This document shows positions 25,220-39,900 of a DNA stretch of 64,000 nt, one piece after another. Source of the stretch: Mansonella perstans (Eukaryota > Nematoda > Chromadorea > Rhabditida > Onchocercidae). The notes under the pieces were generated by a model. The model did no database searches. It was given only the letters and a program-made list of their open reading frames with translations, and had not been told where the DNA came from. The stretch is from contig JBAMDO010000158.1 of assembly GCA_037074765.1 (NCBI GenBank), forward strand, positions 62,001 to 126,000, written 5' to 3'. The first letter of the stretch is position 1. The number at the start of each line of letters is the position of its first letter. A program made the translations under genes and the position numbers.

Positions 25220-28200
25220 TCAAAATATTTCATCAATTTTGACATTATCATTTGCTTGCATATTTAATGAAATTATTACTGCTGGAACTGAAATTGGTGA
25301 AATCTATAAAAAAAACAAAAAATTTCTCAAAATGTAAATTAAAAAGTTACTAAAAATACATGAAGCAACAAATGCAAACAAAATATTACTTAATATAATT
25401 AATTTCATTTTTTTAAATGATGATATATCTGATAAAGATTATTATCCTTACGTTATTAACTGCAGATTGTAATGGTTCGACAGAAATATTTCTCGCGCTA
25501 CTTAACTCCTCTGATATTTCACTTAATTTTTCATTTTCATCTTCCATATATTCATCATCTTCATCACTAGTTGAATACATTTCTTCCTCATCATACTGTA
25601 AATCGTCGCACTGTAGTCATTAATTTTTTGTTTTGTTTCATTTTGGACGAAAATATATATCGTAATTATTTATTTACGTATTTTCTTCGTCATACTGTAA
25701 GCTTTACTGTAGACATGGATTAATTTAATTCCACTAATTTTTGCCAGAAATATTTTCTTTTTAAACACTATGCAGTGTAGTTTGTTCTCTTAAGCTAGTT
25801 TTTAATTTTTGCTTAGATTTTTTCCAAAATTTAAAAATTATATTAGATGAAAGAGGAAAGTTTTTTGAAAAACATTAGAAGGATGGCGTTAAAAATAATT
25901 TGAAATAGTAAAAACCTCAGAATTATCGTAATATTCGCTAGAAGATTCGTTCTTATCTGCTCCTTCTAATGCTGCTTTTTGGACAAGTTTAAGTGTAAAA
26001 CTGTCATCAATATTATCCTCGTATCGTACATCAACATCATACTGTAAGTAATAAAAATTTTTGAAATAATTCTTTTTATTTTTGCTGCAGTTAAATTGTG
26101 ATTTGAATTACTTCATCAGTAGGCGAAGAAATAGGACTGAAATAAGTGCCAAAGCTTGATGATAATGGACGATATTCATCGGTATCCAATGAACTTCTAT
26201 TATTTTTTGAACGTTCTAAAAAAAAAAATTCTTTTTCATTACAAATACTTCTAAATAATTTTGAAATTATCATTGAAATTCAAATGGAAATTTCATTTGA
26301 ATTGCAGTAATTAACATTAACAGATTAATACTGGAAGACTAAAATAGTAGGACAATAATTTGAAGGAAATGGTAAAAATTATTTTCATTTATTTTTTCAA
26401 GTAATACATTTCAAATTTCAAATTTACCCCTCTTTTTTTAAAAAACTTAAAGATTAATTAATTTACCTTCCGAATTAAAATCATCAGATAGATCTTCATA
26501 ATCTGATAATGTTTCCACCGATTCATCATCTGCTGAATCCCAATCATCCATACCATCATAGCTAATAGATGTTGTAAGTATTGGTGCTGGTATTGCCATA
26601 ATTTTTGAAACACGTCCTCGATTATCGTTATTTCTACAAGAAAGATCAATTTAAAAAAAGGAAAAAAAAAAAACAAAAATTAGAAAGTAATGAGTTTCCC
26701 AAAAAAAATAAAAATTTTAATGATGGTAACCTTGTCGGTACTTCAAGAATAAATTCCTCATTAAAATCATTTTCATCGTAAGAAATCGGTGAAATAGAAT
26801 GTTTCCGATATTTCGATGACAGAGCCGGATAAAGATCATCTCAAAAAAAAACTAATGAATTAAATATGCATATTGAACTACCAATGTTAATGAATTATTT
26901 TTTTTTTTTTTAAGCTATTACTGGAAATTTTATTTACTTAAGTTTTTAAACTATTACTGAAAATTTTATTTACTCGCTACTTCATCTTAATTTGTTATTA
27001 CTTTGGGAAAATATAATAATAATAATTTAATAAATTTTAATATATTCCAAATATATTGACTGTTTTATCGATAGAGAAATTGATTTAAATACGTTTAATT
27101 TAACAATTTTTCTTGATGTAATAAACTTTTAATCTACCAAAATTATGTGAGAAATTTTAATCCATTAAAATTATATACTGTATATACTGTATGTTTACAG
27201 TGAAAAATTAACAATAATATACTGTATATTATAACAGTATAAAATTAACAAGAAGTTTTTTTCATGTTAACATCTCGAAAAAGTTTTTTGTCAATTTATT
27301 TTTTTAGTTTACTTTTTGTAAATTTACTTTTGCTCAGATTTTTACGCTAATTTCCTTGCATTGGTGAAGTTTTAATTTTCCTTTTAATATATTTAAATTT
27401 AGCAAAAATTTCACTCAACAATAACACATAAAATTTGAGTATAAAAAAATGAAAAATTTTTTGAAAGCTAATTCTTTATTTTCAAATAATTTTTTTTTCC
27501 TGTTACTACTACTCACCAGTTAATTTGGAATAGCTGATTGGAAGTCATTTAGGAAGCATTAGAAAGCAACCTCTTGGTCTGCGTTCCATTTTGCCAACAT
27601 TATTATCATGCAATCGTAATTCGACTACTTTTGAAACGGTCATATCATTTTTGAAATTTTCGTCCTCTTCCGTACCCAGAACTGTTTCATTTTCAACTGC
27701 TGTAAAGGCTTTTCAATTTTTTTTTCACAACATATATCAATATTGAATATTGCGCTAAATATCAATCAAAGTATATTAATAATTTCATTTCAGTAATTAG
27801 CATTTTATCATCAGTTTGTTTCCCTATTAATGGAAGTCAAAAATATTTTAATTGAAGAAAAATTTTTTTAAAACTTCATCAAACCTTCATCATCATCGTC
27901 ATCATCATCATCATCGTCACCATCATCATCATCGTCATCACCACCATCATCATCATCATCATCGTCATCATCATTATTGTCATTTGCAACATTGCTTTGC
28001 ATCGGATTAAAGTTAATATTATCACCAAATGTAAATTCGGTGATAAAATTATTTGGTGAATTTTGTCCCGATGGTTGTGTGACAAGCAATAATGGTAGCT
28101 TCTCATCAATTATATTTTTCTAAAAGAAAAGAAAAAAAAATTAAGCAGTAAATTTATTAGCTAAATTATAAATCATGATTTTTATAAATCGAGATTACAA

Positions 28201-31200
28201 TGAAATAATTTGATTCTGTTTTTTTTGCTTTTTTTTAAAAGCATATCTCCAAAATATCCAATCAAATCTTATCAATAATCAGTAATCAAAGAATATGTAC
28301 AAAACATGCATCTTTTCTGAATGATTCAATTTGTATTAATACTCAACAAACTTTCTTTAAAGTATTTTTGATTAATTAATTGAAAATGATGAGTCGAAAA
28401 ATAGAAATCATTGCTAAAAGTGCGTGGAGTTTTATTAGATATTCATAAATTAGTAAAACTTCTTTTTTTTCAAATTTACAGATAAATTATTACTTCGTTT
28501 CCTGTCTTCTTCCCTTGTTCTTCATCCTTCTCTTCCTCTTCCACTTCCTCTTCCTCCTCCTCCTCCTCCTCCTCGTCCTCCTCCTCTTCCTCCTCTTCCT
28601 CTTCATCTTCTAACTTTTCATCATCCACTTCTTTTTTTACGCGTAATTTATCCGTCCCACTAGTTATTCCTGCTTTTTCCATATTTGAAACCTATAAAAA
28701 TATACATTTTAAAATTATAATATTGAAATTTGAATTAAAGTTAATTATTACATTTTACTGCGGTAATTCACTACTAACATATTACAGTAACTAGTATCAA
28801 CATTAACCATTGTCCACGTAGAAATACATAAAAAATTTCAAAATAATCAACTATGCATCCGTACAAACCGATGTTCATTCAGTGCATTTAGTTTAGGTAG
28901 TTCATGAATCCCAAAAATACGGTCTATATGAGTAGATAAATGAAGCAGGAGTAAAAAAATTGTATCCATTTTTTTTCTTCGGATTGTCTTATCAGTGTAT
29001 GATCAAATATCGAAATCTTTTTGTTTAGCAAAATTGGGTTTATGAAGCAGTTCTTGTGATGGTTACTGTAAAGCAGTATCGTACTAATCATATGCTAATG
29101 GCTTATTGTTTCGAATAGTTAAACTTAAAAAAAAAAACTTCATATCCTCTCTTTTGCATTATTTTTAATTAAAAATAAAAAAAAATTTTTAAAAAAAAAT
29201 TGATTTGAAAATAAATAATGATAATGATATCATGTTATCACGATATCATGCACAATTTTGAGCAATAACAATAGTATAAGAATTATCAAAATTGATGCAG
29301 TAAATAAAATCAAATTTCCGATTAAAAATATATCCTTTCTTTTTATATAATAATGTTACTGCAGGTTACTGTAACTAATACATTAGAAATTTTGATTAAA
29401 AGTTTATTTTTCAATTAATAATATTTATTCATTTTTGAAATAATATGTTCAAGAAAAAAAGTTAATAGTAATTCTTGCTTAAGAAAAAGTTACAGTAATA
29501 CTGTGCTAGATATTTATGTAAAGCCAATACAGTTGAATATGATTACAGAATTGGGATGTCTATGCGTCGGTGCAACATTCATTTGATTTATTGATGTAGA
29601 AATTGATATATGTGAGTGTCAAAAGTCGAATATTGTCTATTCAAAGATTGTTCATATTAAAATTGTTTAATTCAAATGAATTGTTAAAAAGTACTTGAAT
29701 AAAATTGATAAAATTTAGAAAAAAATTACCTTATGAAATGACGTCATTTTAGCAACCAAATTATCTTTCATACATTGTTGTTCATTAGCATATTGTAAAC
29801 TTTGATCACCTATAAAGTGAGATATACTCTCATTCAGCAGTAATTTCCAAAAAATCTCAACTATCTTTTTCGTTTCTTGAAAATATTAAAATTTTAAAAG
29901 AAAAAACAGAAAAAAAAATAACTAACAAATGCAAAAGAAATGAAAGAAGAAAAAGTGACAAAAGAAAATTGAAATTAGGACTAGAAAGAATGAAATAAGA
30001 ATAAAAAAAATGGCATTCGATATTTGATAGCAGAGAAGTGAGAGATAAATAAATCATTTTTTTTTTTCAATTTTTCTGCATTTTTTTCAAAAAAAAGGAT
30101 AGATTATAGGACAAGAGGAAGCGAAATTTTGCAAAAATTGCTATTATATTAATCGATAAATTAAATAATGTCAAAAAAAAGAAATTAAAATGATTTCTTA
30201 TTGGTTTTTTTTATTCGCAATGAAATTTCGAAACTTTTTCATAATTACAAATAATAATTAGAAGTTGGAATTTCTGATATTTTTTAAAATATATCAAATT
30301 CACTCTTCATACTAGTAGCTGTTGAACATTGAAACTAGTTTTTTCCTCGCGTTAAATTTTTATAATGAAAGATTTAATCGTAATTTAATTTGAAAATGAA
30401 TTTGATAATATTAATTTTTTCCTCAGCAATTAAATATCAATTCATTTTAATTAGCTTTACAGTTGCTGTAATTGGAGTAATTGAATAATTAACAAAGTAA
30501 ACCATTCCGTGGAATCAATAAATGAATTTAAAATTTCAAAAGCATTTCTTTTTAATAAATGGGAAAATCCATTACTTGAAAAAAAGAAATCTGATGATTG
30601 ATTTAAAAAAAAAAAAAAAAAATGGAATAGAATTAAGCATTCTATTCCAATATTAATTAGACATGCTAAGCGAATTTTACGCCAAATTTATTCTACGTTC
30701 AATGATTGATTGAAATTGCCAACAAGCAACAATGAATTCATCATTTCATCAACTCAGCTTTTTTTCTTTTTTTTCTTTTTGTTAAAACATAATTCAATAC
30801 AAAATTATAACGATTGAAAAGTGGAATGAAAAGAATGGAAAAAAAATTGAAGGAAAGAGCAAAAAATTCAATAGTGACAGTAATGAGACACAACTATTAT
30901 TGTTATTTAAAAAAAAAAAGGAAATAAGGCTAACTTATTGAAATTGCAGCGAAATTAGTGGCTGTATCTGCAGCAGCAGTAGTTTTTGTTGCAGTTATGA
31001 TAGGAGCAGCATTAGATGGCATTTCTGTTTCATCTGAAGAGCCAGGCATTTTCAATTTAACATCCTAAAATTGCATTTAAATTTTTTTCAAGTTATACGG
31101 AAATAAATAAGTGAAATAAAATTAAAGGTAAGGAAATAAAACTGAAAATAAAGAAATAATTAGTAACGAAATAAATTTGATAAAAAAAATTTATAAAAAT

Positions 31201-34200
31201 CAAATTTAAAAAAATTTGTTATTTATACATTTCATTGATTAACTTTTTGAATTCAATTTAAAATTGTTTTTTTTTTCAAATCATTAAATTTGATTTGTGT
31301 TTTCGGAAAAAAAAGATTTCCACCTCTATTCCATCTTGCTCATTAAGTTTAGCAATGTCGCGTAAAACATGTTGAAATTCGTTTCGATTAAGCGAAAGCT
31401 TTTCGTCGGCTTCTTCAGCTTTTTGTTTTTCTTTATCTTCTAATTCAGTTTCATTTCTTCTTTGTGAAACATATTTCGTTGTTCCATCAGAAATTTAAAA
31501 AAAAGTAATTCATTCAATTAAAAAAAAAGAAAAATTTTTTTCTCTGAAAGAAATGAACTAATTGAAATTATTTATTTAAAATAGGCAACATGATTTAAAA
31601 TATTTTATTAAAATTGTATTAAACTAATTTAACCAATATTTTTTCCTGATAGATGCCATTATTGTTAGACTTTTACTCTCCACAATGTTATTAAGTATAA
31701 TTAATGTCAACTTTGACTAATTTTGCTGTCATTATTAAGACTTGAAAAAAAAATCAAAAATAACTATAATTACTGTAAATATTACCAAAAGAATTTCAGA
31801 AAGCTAATAAATCTTATTAAAATTTGATGCAATTCATAAAGCTTAGTATCATTACTTGAACAACGATCATTTGATGTTTCTCGATCGTTCACATATCGGC
31901 TGTGAAATTTCTCAAATCGTTGCTTAGCATTATCATCAGATTCGGAACCTTCCTTTAAAAGTAAAAGAAAATAAAAATGAAAAAAAATTTTAAAGGCTTA
32001 AATTTGATTTTGTTAAAGATTGGTATTAGGAATTTTTTTAAGAAAAAAACTAATATATGTGAAGAAAAAAATAGTCAAACTCAAAATAAATTTCTCTAAT
32101 AATAATAATCATTTCATTTTTCATGTCTTACTTTTTTCTACTTCATATTATTATCTTTGAACGATTATTTCAATATATTTTTCAAGTAAGAAAAAAATTT
32201 GGCAAATTTGTTTCGAAAAATAACTACCCTATCAGCTGAGAAACGTGACATTGGCTTGTATTCTCGATTTGTCACAAAATTTCGTTCTCGACTCATAAAA
32301 CTTGGTGTTTGTGAACGATTAAAACGTGTCAATGAAGATACATAGCCAGATGTGGTCGATTGTGATCGAACTTGATGAGATGTAATCGAACTTGGTGTGT
32401 ACCTAGCAATAAATGGATTTAAATTAAATCAAATTAAATTAGATCAGGTAAAAATTACTACACTAATTTTGTAAATTTTTTACTGCAACAAATTTAATTC
32501 GTTGTAAAAATAAAACAAGCAACATTTTACTGTTTTCTACAACAAACGATCCGATATCTAATAATTAGCATTATATTAAGTTAATTTAAATTAAACTTAA
32601 TTTAATTTAATTTAACGATATGTTTGTAAAGATTTTTATTGCAAAGATGATCTATATTTTAACACAAAATTAATAATGAAACTTTTGCAACAATGCAGTA
32701 TTTTGCCCTGAGGTTATATCATTTTGCCCAATTTAACAATCACTTTTTAATTGTTTACAATCATTGTGTACAAAGCCGATCAATAATCTATCATTATCCA
32801 TATACCTTTTACTTTCAATATAAAATTAATCAGTTAATTACAAAAGATTATTAAATTAAACTTTTTTATTATCAAAATTACAGTTCGCTGCTTAATACTT
32901 GAATATAAAAAAATTTCAGTAAAACTAAAAAATTTCTAGGAAAAAAAATTGAAAGCAAAGCAAAACAAACGATTTTCGTCTTTCATACGTTGTATTATAA
33001 TCATTATCATAACGTCGTAACGATGATAAACCAATGTCACTCAATTTTGTTCCTAAATTACACAAAATTGTCTTTAAAATTAGGAAAAAAATAAAAGCAG
33101 GCGACAGTTAGTTGGTTACTAATTATTAAATTAATTGGACAATTGATGAGAGTTAAAACACTATTTTAAGAGATCGAAAAGTAATTAAAAGCATAAAGTT
33201 TAAATATTTAATTTGTGTTAAGATAATTTCGTAAGATGTGGTTAAAATCTTTTATCACCTCATTTATTCAGTCATTAATTAACTGCTTGAACATTTATCA
33301 CTGTATGTTTCCTTATGAAAGTTTTTTACAGTAATAAAAACAAAGCTTTTTTTTTCTTTCGCTTTCTTTCTGCTTTTTCCTTTATTACTTAATAATTCAA
33401 TGAATTATTTCAATTATAAATTTTTCTTTCTTCCCTCCCTCTTTCCCTGTTTCTGCTTTTATATCCTCTTTTTTGCACTCTCCCTCTACTCCTCTCTTTC
33501 TCCTGAGAGAAGTTTTTCATTCTGGAGAAAGGTAACTTTCATGAAGTATCGGAGAATTTTTTGAAAAAATTACCTGAACCATAACTTGTACTACGTTTTG
33601 AAGCAAATGTACCGAAAGATGAATTACTGCCATATGATGATGATATTCGGTGATTTGATGATGCTAAATGATCAATACTACCATATCTGAAATAGCGAAA
33701 AAAATTATTAATCTAATTTATTAACTGATTAATTATTTTCTCACTGTAGCAGCTAAATATTTTAATTTTGCTTATCGCATATTGTTTATTCATTAATATG
33801 TAAATATTCCTCTCGTTTTTTTTTAATTAATAAATATTATTTGCTATTTATTCCATTCATATTTTCCTCCTTTCTAATTTTATTTCAATTTTTCATTTTA
33901 TTCTTATTGCACTGCTTTCATTTCAGTTTCATTTCACCTAATTCAAAAGAAGAAAGAAAAAACAGAAGAAATTAATTAATTTCAACAATTAAAGTATCAT
34001 ATTCATTTGCAAACTTACATATTCTTTTGTATTTTGCACAATTTTCATTCCATACAAATTTCTGCTAATTTTTCTTCAAATAAAAAAAAAACGATGAACA
34101 AATTTGATCATTGCTTACTTTTTTGCATATTATTCCATGAACAATTTCATGTTGTTAAGATATTTAAGAAAAAAATTTTTTTCCCAAAATTTTATAAAAC

Positions 34201-35499
34201 TTCATTTTTCAACGCTTTCTTATACGCCTGTGTAGTTTTATTTTTTTCAAAAAGAATTTTATAAGCCTTCAATGTGAAATTGTTTTTTTAAACGTACAAG
34301 CATATTGTATGTTTCTCTTGCTTACTATTAATCAAATAGCAAATTCTACGACGTTACTTTTTGACGTATTCATTATCCACCTTTTAAACCAAAAAAAAAA
34401 CGTTCCTTCTGTCTTTTATCAAGCATTTCAATTTTTCTTCAAGTTTTCAATTTGATTGAAAATTTTTTCAATAATTTTCAAATCAGTGTTTGTTTTGAAA
34501 ATTTTCTGCGAGTTTTTGATGTAGTAAAAATTTTTTTTAAAGCACTTTGGAATATTTAGGGTTTTTTTCTTCTATATTTTGTTTCCGTTTAAAAAATATT
34601 TTACAAATATTGCAAAAATTTTTCTAAAAAAGAAATTTCAATCAAATAAATTTTGAAAGCAAAAATTTTTTAAAAATTATCAGTTCTCCGTAGTATATGC
34701 ATATCTAGCTTATACAAAAAAACTGTTCGAGTTTTTTCGGCGATATCCGAAACTGAAATTTATTTTTATTTTCTTTTAATTAATTAATAGACAAGTGTCC
34801 AAAAATGGAAAGTTTAAATAAACTTCGAGCGTTCAAAAAAAAATTATTTCCAGTAAATCCAATAATGGAAGGGAGTTAAAATAATGCAAATAAATATTTT
34901 AAAAATAAAATTAATTCAATTAATTAGCAAAATTAATTTAATTAATTAATAGATAGATAAGAAATGTTTTTTTGTAAGCATTTTGAGTAAACATTGAAAA
35001 AGAAATTGACAAAGTAATGCCAAAAAACTTTAAAAGTAAATATTCCTTCCGTTTGAATTTTTTTTGAAATTTAAAATTCTTTAGTTTTTTTTTAATGCTA
35101 TTTCAATTTGAATAATTTATTTGCATAATAATCAAATGAACATTAGGAAAAGAAATGAATGAATTGAAGCAATTAGAAATGCCAGAATGAATTTATAGCA
35201 AAAATATACATTTTTTCTTTTAAATTTCCATTAAAACAAAATTTTAGTAGTTAATACCTATGTGATGATCCAATATTATTCTTTGTAAATGATATATCTT
35301 GATGATAGCTGGATGATAATGATGAATACTGCGGCCGATAAGAATTCATTGTAGTAGCAGTACGCCGTTTTGAATATGATAATGATGAGAACGATGATAG
35401 TGATGATAGAGATAGGGTTTGCTTTAATCGATACGGTTCAGCGCTATTGGAACGTTGAAGATGTTGAACATATGATTTGGGATAATTTGATGAGTGATA
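25220..35499 (-). CDS. Gene B: unrecognised Ser/Arg-rich, acidic low-complexity protein (17 exons seen, 5' end missing)
   Basis: Family not recognised. Exons in transcript order: 35499-35258, 33686-33574, 33052-32989, 32402-32228, 31952-31856, 31439-31324, 31064-30935, 29809-29730, 28691-28494, 28119-27885, 27699-27571, 26839-26731, 26633-26467, 26215-26112, 26041-25916, 25610-25452, 25303-25220 (TGA). All join in phase, giving 775 residues without a start codon. Residues 1-200 are rich in Ser, Tyr and Arg ([20 protein letters not shown]), like a disordered head domain. Residues 200-270 are charged and possibly helical ([20 protein letters not shown]). A Glu run lies at about 362-395 and an Asp run at about 458-482, followed by more acidic, Ser-rich sequence. 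The first seen exon starts in phase 0 after a good acceptor, so upstream exons exist. One exon (26839-26731) uses an unusual GAG acceptor. The protein looks largely disordered and may be regulatory or structural. It could continue into gene A. Confidence 0.7.
27887..27976 (-). repeat. GAT/GAC trinucleotide repeat coding for poly-Asp
   Basis: On the minus strand the repeat reads almost only Asp codons with four Gly interruptions, ending the exon 28119-27885 of gene B. The GAT/GAC mix suggests the amino acid run is kept rather than a pure slippage array. A second open frame here (poly-Met) is a shadow. Confidence 0.85.
28516..28612 (-). repeat. GAG/GAA trinucleotide repeat coding for poly-Glu
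   Basis: On the minus strand, exon 28691-28494 of gene B encodes a run of about 30 mostly Glu residues with scattered Asp and Val. It is preceded by [11 protein letters not shown] and followed by [12 protein letters not shown]. Confidence 0.85.
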
Positions 35500-36559
35500 C
35501 TGAAAATTTCTTCTCACATTTTAATAATACATTTCAAATTTTAATAATAACTACAAGCTTTGTAATTTTAACAGATAGTTTTTCCAAATTTTAACGTAAT
35601 CATTTTAATTGCTTGAAATTTTTTTTCAAATCAATGATCAAATATTAAATACATAAATATATAAAAATATAAAAATATATTGAAATTTTGATATCTCATA
35701 AAATTTTTTTTTCGGTCAAAACCTATTATACAAATTCTTTGAATGAATTTGTCAAATAGCTACGTATTTGACAGATTTGCAAGTGATTACATGGCTTATG
35801 GATATGAACTGAATTAAGTTCAATTAAGAAACAAATATTAAAATTGTTAGTTTGATACTTTTGAAAATTTATACTTTATTTAACAATAATTACTTTATTC
35901 GACTTTTGATTAATTCATCGAAATTTATGTATTTTTCAATTAATTTAATAGAGATAAAGGTCTTGCATTAATTTTGATACGAACCTTATTTTAATTTAAC
36001 TCAAAAATCAATTGAAATTTAATGGATGGGTAGGTGAGATTGATAGTCGAAAATGAACTAATTCATTAAAATCAAAATTCGAATCAAATATTGATCCGAA
36101 AAATCACTGTTTTGATTTTTTTTTAAACTTTTGAATTTAATCAGTTTTGCTTAAAGCATTTTTATCTAAACAACAATAAAATTTTTATAATTGAAGAAAG
36201 ATTTTTTTTTCCCAAAAGTAATGCAATTAGCAAACGTACCAATCGAAAGTCTAATTATTGTTTTTTAGGCAAACAACAACAGGAATCAGTAAATATATAA
36301 ATTTAGAAGATTTATACAAATGATATTTTTTAAAGACAAAAAAAAGATAAAATATGTGATACTATCTATAAATTTTATAATCAACGATAAAAATGATGAA
36401 AATGAGAGATGAAAAGTATGCAGATGATAACGTTTGTTAAACTGACGCCTCTTAGTGATTCTATTTCCTTGCATTTCAAATTTCATTTCACTTCATCTTA
36501 TCGATATTGATGTTAACAACTGATCAGTGTTATGAATTACGGTGTGCAATATTAATGAT

Positions 36560-36930
36560 GCTTTATTTATATCATTTCTTGTAGCTGCTATTGCTGCTTG
36601 TTGTCGTTGTTGATATTGATGATAATTCGTTTTAGTGTTATCATTTCCTTTCATTACTGCTATCACTATTATTGCTGTTGTTGCTTTTATTGCTATCGCT
36701 GTCGTTGTTACTATCGCTGTTGTTATTTTTGTTCTTATTCATTAATTTGATGAAATAAATTGAAGTATTAATGTTGATAGGAATAATGATGATAATTTTC
36801 TTTGATAATTGTTCTCTATTACTGCTGTTATTTTGATATTGGTGATAACTTCTTCTTAACGATATTATTATTATTGCTACATGTTGTTGTTATTATTGTT
36901 GTTATTGTTATTGCTGTTATTTCATTGATC
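36560..36930. repeat. Degenerate trinucleotide microsatellite (GTT/GCT/ATT)
   Basis: Imperfect runs such as TTGTTGTCGTTGTTGATATT and TGCTATCGCTGTCGTTGTTA alternate over about 370 bases. On the opposite strand it would read Asn/Gln/Ser-rich, but stops occur in all frames, so no exon is called. Confidence 0.7.
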
Positions 36931-39900
36931 TTGTAATTTTTATCATTTCCTATAAATTACTGCTGATCAATTTGGCACAGTGATAGTTTCAAAATTCCAT
37001 TGAGCAATAACTGTTCTTGTAGTTGAAATTTCGTCTACAACAATGAGTTGTAATATAGTTGTACAACCTCTGTTAAGCAACTGTTCACTCAAATATTTTT
37101 AAATGGATTTAAACTGAGACCAACAGCTGACAATTATCATCACCAACGCCTGTTATCAAACAGCACTTTTGAAATATTAATTAATGTGGTATGATAAAGC
37201 AAAGAATAGCACTGGAAAGCATAAAGTGAAGAGATTTTAAAAAACTCATTATCAAATAATTTATCTGTTAGAAAAAAATATTTTAAAACTGTAATATTTT
37301 GAAAATTTTCTTTTTTTTCATTTTGAAAAATTCCTTCTAAACAATTTTGAAATTGAATAATTTTCAGATGATTCTTTTATTGCAGAATTAAATTTTAATG
37401 GAATTTTTTGCCAGTATTTTATTAATAAATAAGTATTTCTTTTCTTTTGCAATAAAATTTTCTACCTAAAATATAGTAAAATGATAAGTTATATTAAATG
37501 GAAAATTTCGGAACCTAAAATTGAAATGAAAAAACACGAAATTGGAAGAAATTATCAAACTGAAAAGTATGAAAAAAATATTAATTGATAAAAATTTCAA
37601 ACTACTAATCATAGATTGAAAGATTTTGATATTTCGCATATTATTTATTACTAAATTACATATAAAATTCATCAGTGATGAAAAATGCCAAATGCTAAGT
37701 TTAAAAAACACATGAAGTAAGTAAGTAAGCAAGTATATAAATAATTAAGTAAATAATTAAGTTAATAAATTAAAAAATAGCCCTGAACTTTTAAACTATA
37801 ACAATCATGCAAAAATTATGCATGCATTGATGTCGTAGATCAAAAAAATGCTGACATATTTAGATAATTTATTATTATCTTCTCGATGCTTGCACATTTG
37901 CTAATTTAAATTTTCAATAATCGTTACACAAAAACTGAAATCGAAAAGATTTTTCATAACTTTTCATATATTTTGTTAATTACAATACAATTTATTTGCA
38001 TGCAAAATTTTTGTTTAAAAATGAAAAGCAAAAAAAAGTAAAAATTCAATAATATTTGAAAAAATAGTAGAAAAAATGAAATCAATCCTGTAACACATCC
38101 TTGCAATCCTGGAACAGCGTCAGCTTTCACTTTTAAAACTGAACTGAAAAAATATAAGAAAAACTAAGAATTGACATTGAACCAAGCAACTGTGTTTGGA
38201 TCATTTTGCCTCAGCGTATAAAATGCAATAGCATATGGTGGAGCTTTTTCGCATTAAAAGTATATTTGCATGCAAAAAGCAATAATGTTTGAGTGCAATT
38301 TTAAAATGTAAACAACATTTGAGTCAAATTTTTAAAATTTTTTTCCAAAAGCAAAGTTTTGCAAGCAGTAGACAAAGTGATAATAAATCAATTAAGAAAA
38401 ATTTAGCTAATAGAAAAGTTTTAATTTTGTATTTGCTCTTTGTTTTTTGTTTTTAGAAATATTGTCTATGAATCGTTTCATTTTCTAATGTCATTCTTTC
38501 GCCTATTAAGTTTGATTATTTTATGAGTTTGCTATTTTTTTGTTTGAATTGTTAAGTTTTTTTTTTTTTAAATCTGAAAATGAACTGAAAACATTTGTTT
38601 GTTCAAAACTTTTCTTCAATAAATTCTTTTATAAATTCTTCCGTAATTTTTTTTCCTGTTAATCGTTCAATTGCTTTTGTGTTTATTTCATTTTATTTTA
38701 ATTACAATAAAAATATTTTTTTTTCTTTCGAAATCGAAGTATTTGAATTTAGAATTATCCAAAATAATTTTTTTCGCATTTTTCTTTTTCCCAAAATATT
38801 ATTTATTTTCAATTTTTTTTTTGGCTTCACTGAATCATTCGATTTTTTCTTAAGCTTACGAAGTTTATCCGAAATTCGTTTGAAATTTGTAAATTTCTCT
38901 TAGTAATTCTATTATGTGTTATTTTATATTTCAAAATGTTTATTCAAATAATTGCCTCATCCTAATGAGCATTTATTTTTCTCAGTTAAAATCTTTGATC
39001 GAAAAAGTATTATAATTCGTTTTAAAAATTTGTCAAGAACAAAAAACTTACGTGCATTTCAGAAATTTCTTTATTTAAATGATTTTTTGATAAGTTTTAT
39101 GAATACTTTTAATTCTTAATGCATTACTAAAATGACATTTCATTGCAATTAGTTAATAAAATATTTAAAAGCTATAATTGTCCACTAGTAATATTTTAAT
39201 TATTCATTCATTAACTGTAAAAACTCTTTCATTGGCATATAATTAAGTGAATTAAATTGATCCATTCTTGAACTGGAATATGACTTGCTGAAAGTAAATA
39301 TTTAAGTACAAACCGTATGCTGATTCAAATTAGGTGACATTTTGTTGCTTGTTTGTTTGATTAAAATTTTTTTTATGCTTATTTGAATGAATCAAAACAA
39401 TCATTGAACCAATCGATTAAGCGCTCATCTGTGATATATCCAAAAAGATGGATAAAGTAGCAAAGTTGAATCGTTGAACTGTCTGAAATTCTTTTATAAA
39501 TAAAAAAAATATCACTGTATCAATTACTGTACACGAAATTGATCCAACAATGGGCGCAAAATCCAATAATGGGCGCAAAGAAATGATTTTTGTTTGTCTC
39601 ATTTCTTTTTTTTAAATTTTCATTCAAATAAATTTGTATTGACAGAAAGACTGTTAAAATCAAAATTCACTTATTCTGGGCGGGTAACTGCAAAATACAA
39701 AACTGTTACTGCTGCAAATTAACAATTAACCAAAGATCAGTTGTTCGATTTTCGCTTTGCTTTATTTTTGCTTTATCATTTCGAATATGCTGAGTTTTTT
39801 ATGCTTCGAAGTATTTGTGATATTATTGTAATTAATCAGTTGCTTCCGTACACCGCGCAGTTAATTAATTATTTCCTCTTCGTTGTAATATTTTGTACAA

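Noticed and set aside
27879..28109. Met-rich minus-strand frame overlapping the Asp run
   Set aside because: It is a shifted frame of the GAT/GAC repeat inside gene B's exon; phase analysis supports the Asp frame.
36581..36900. Asn/Gln-rich exon of gene B on the minus strand
   Set aside because: Stops occur in every minus-strand frame across the trinucleotide repeat.
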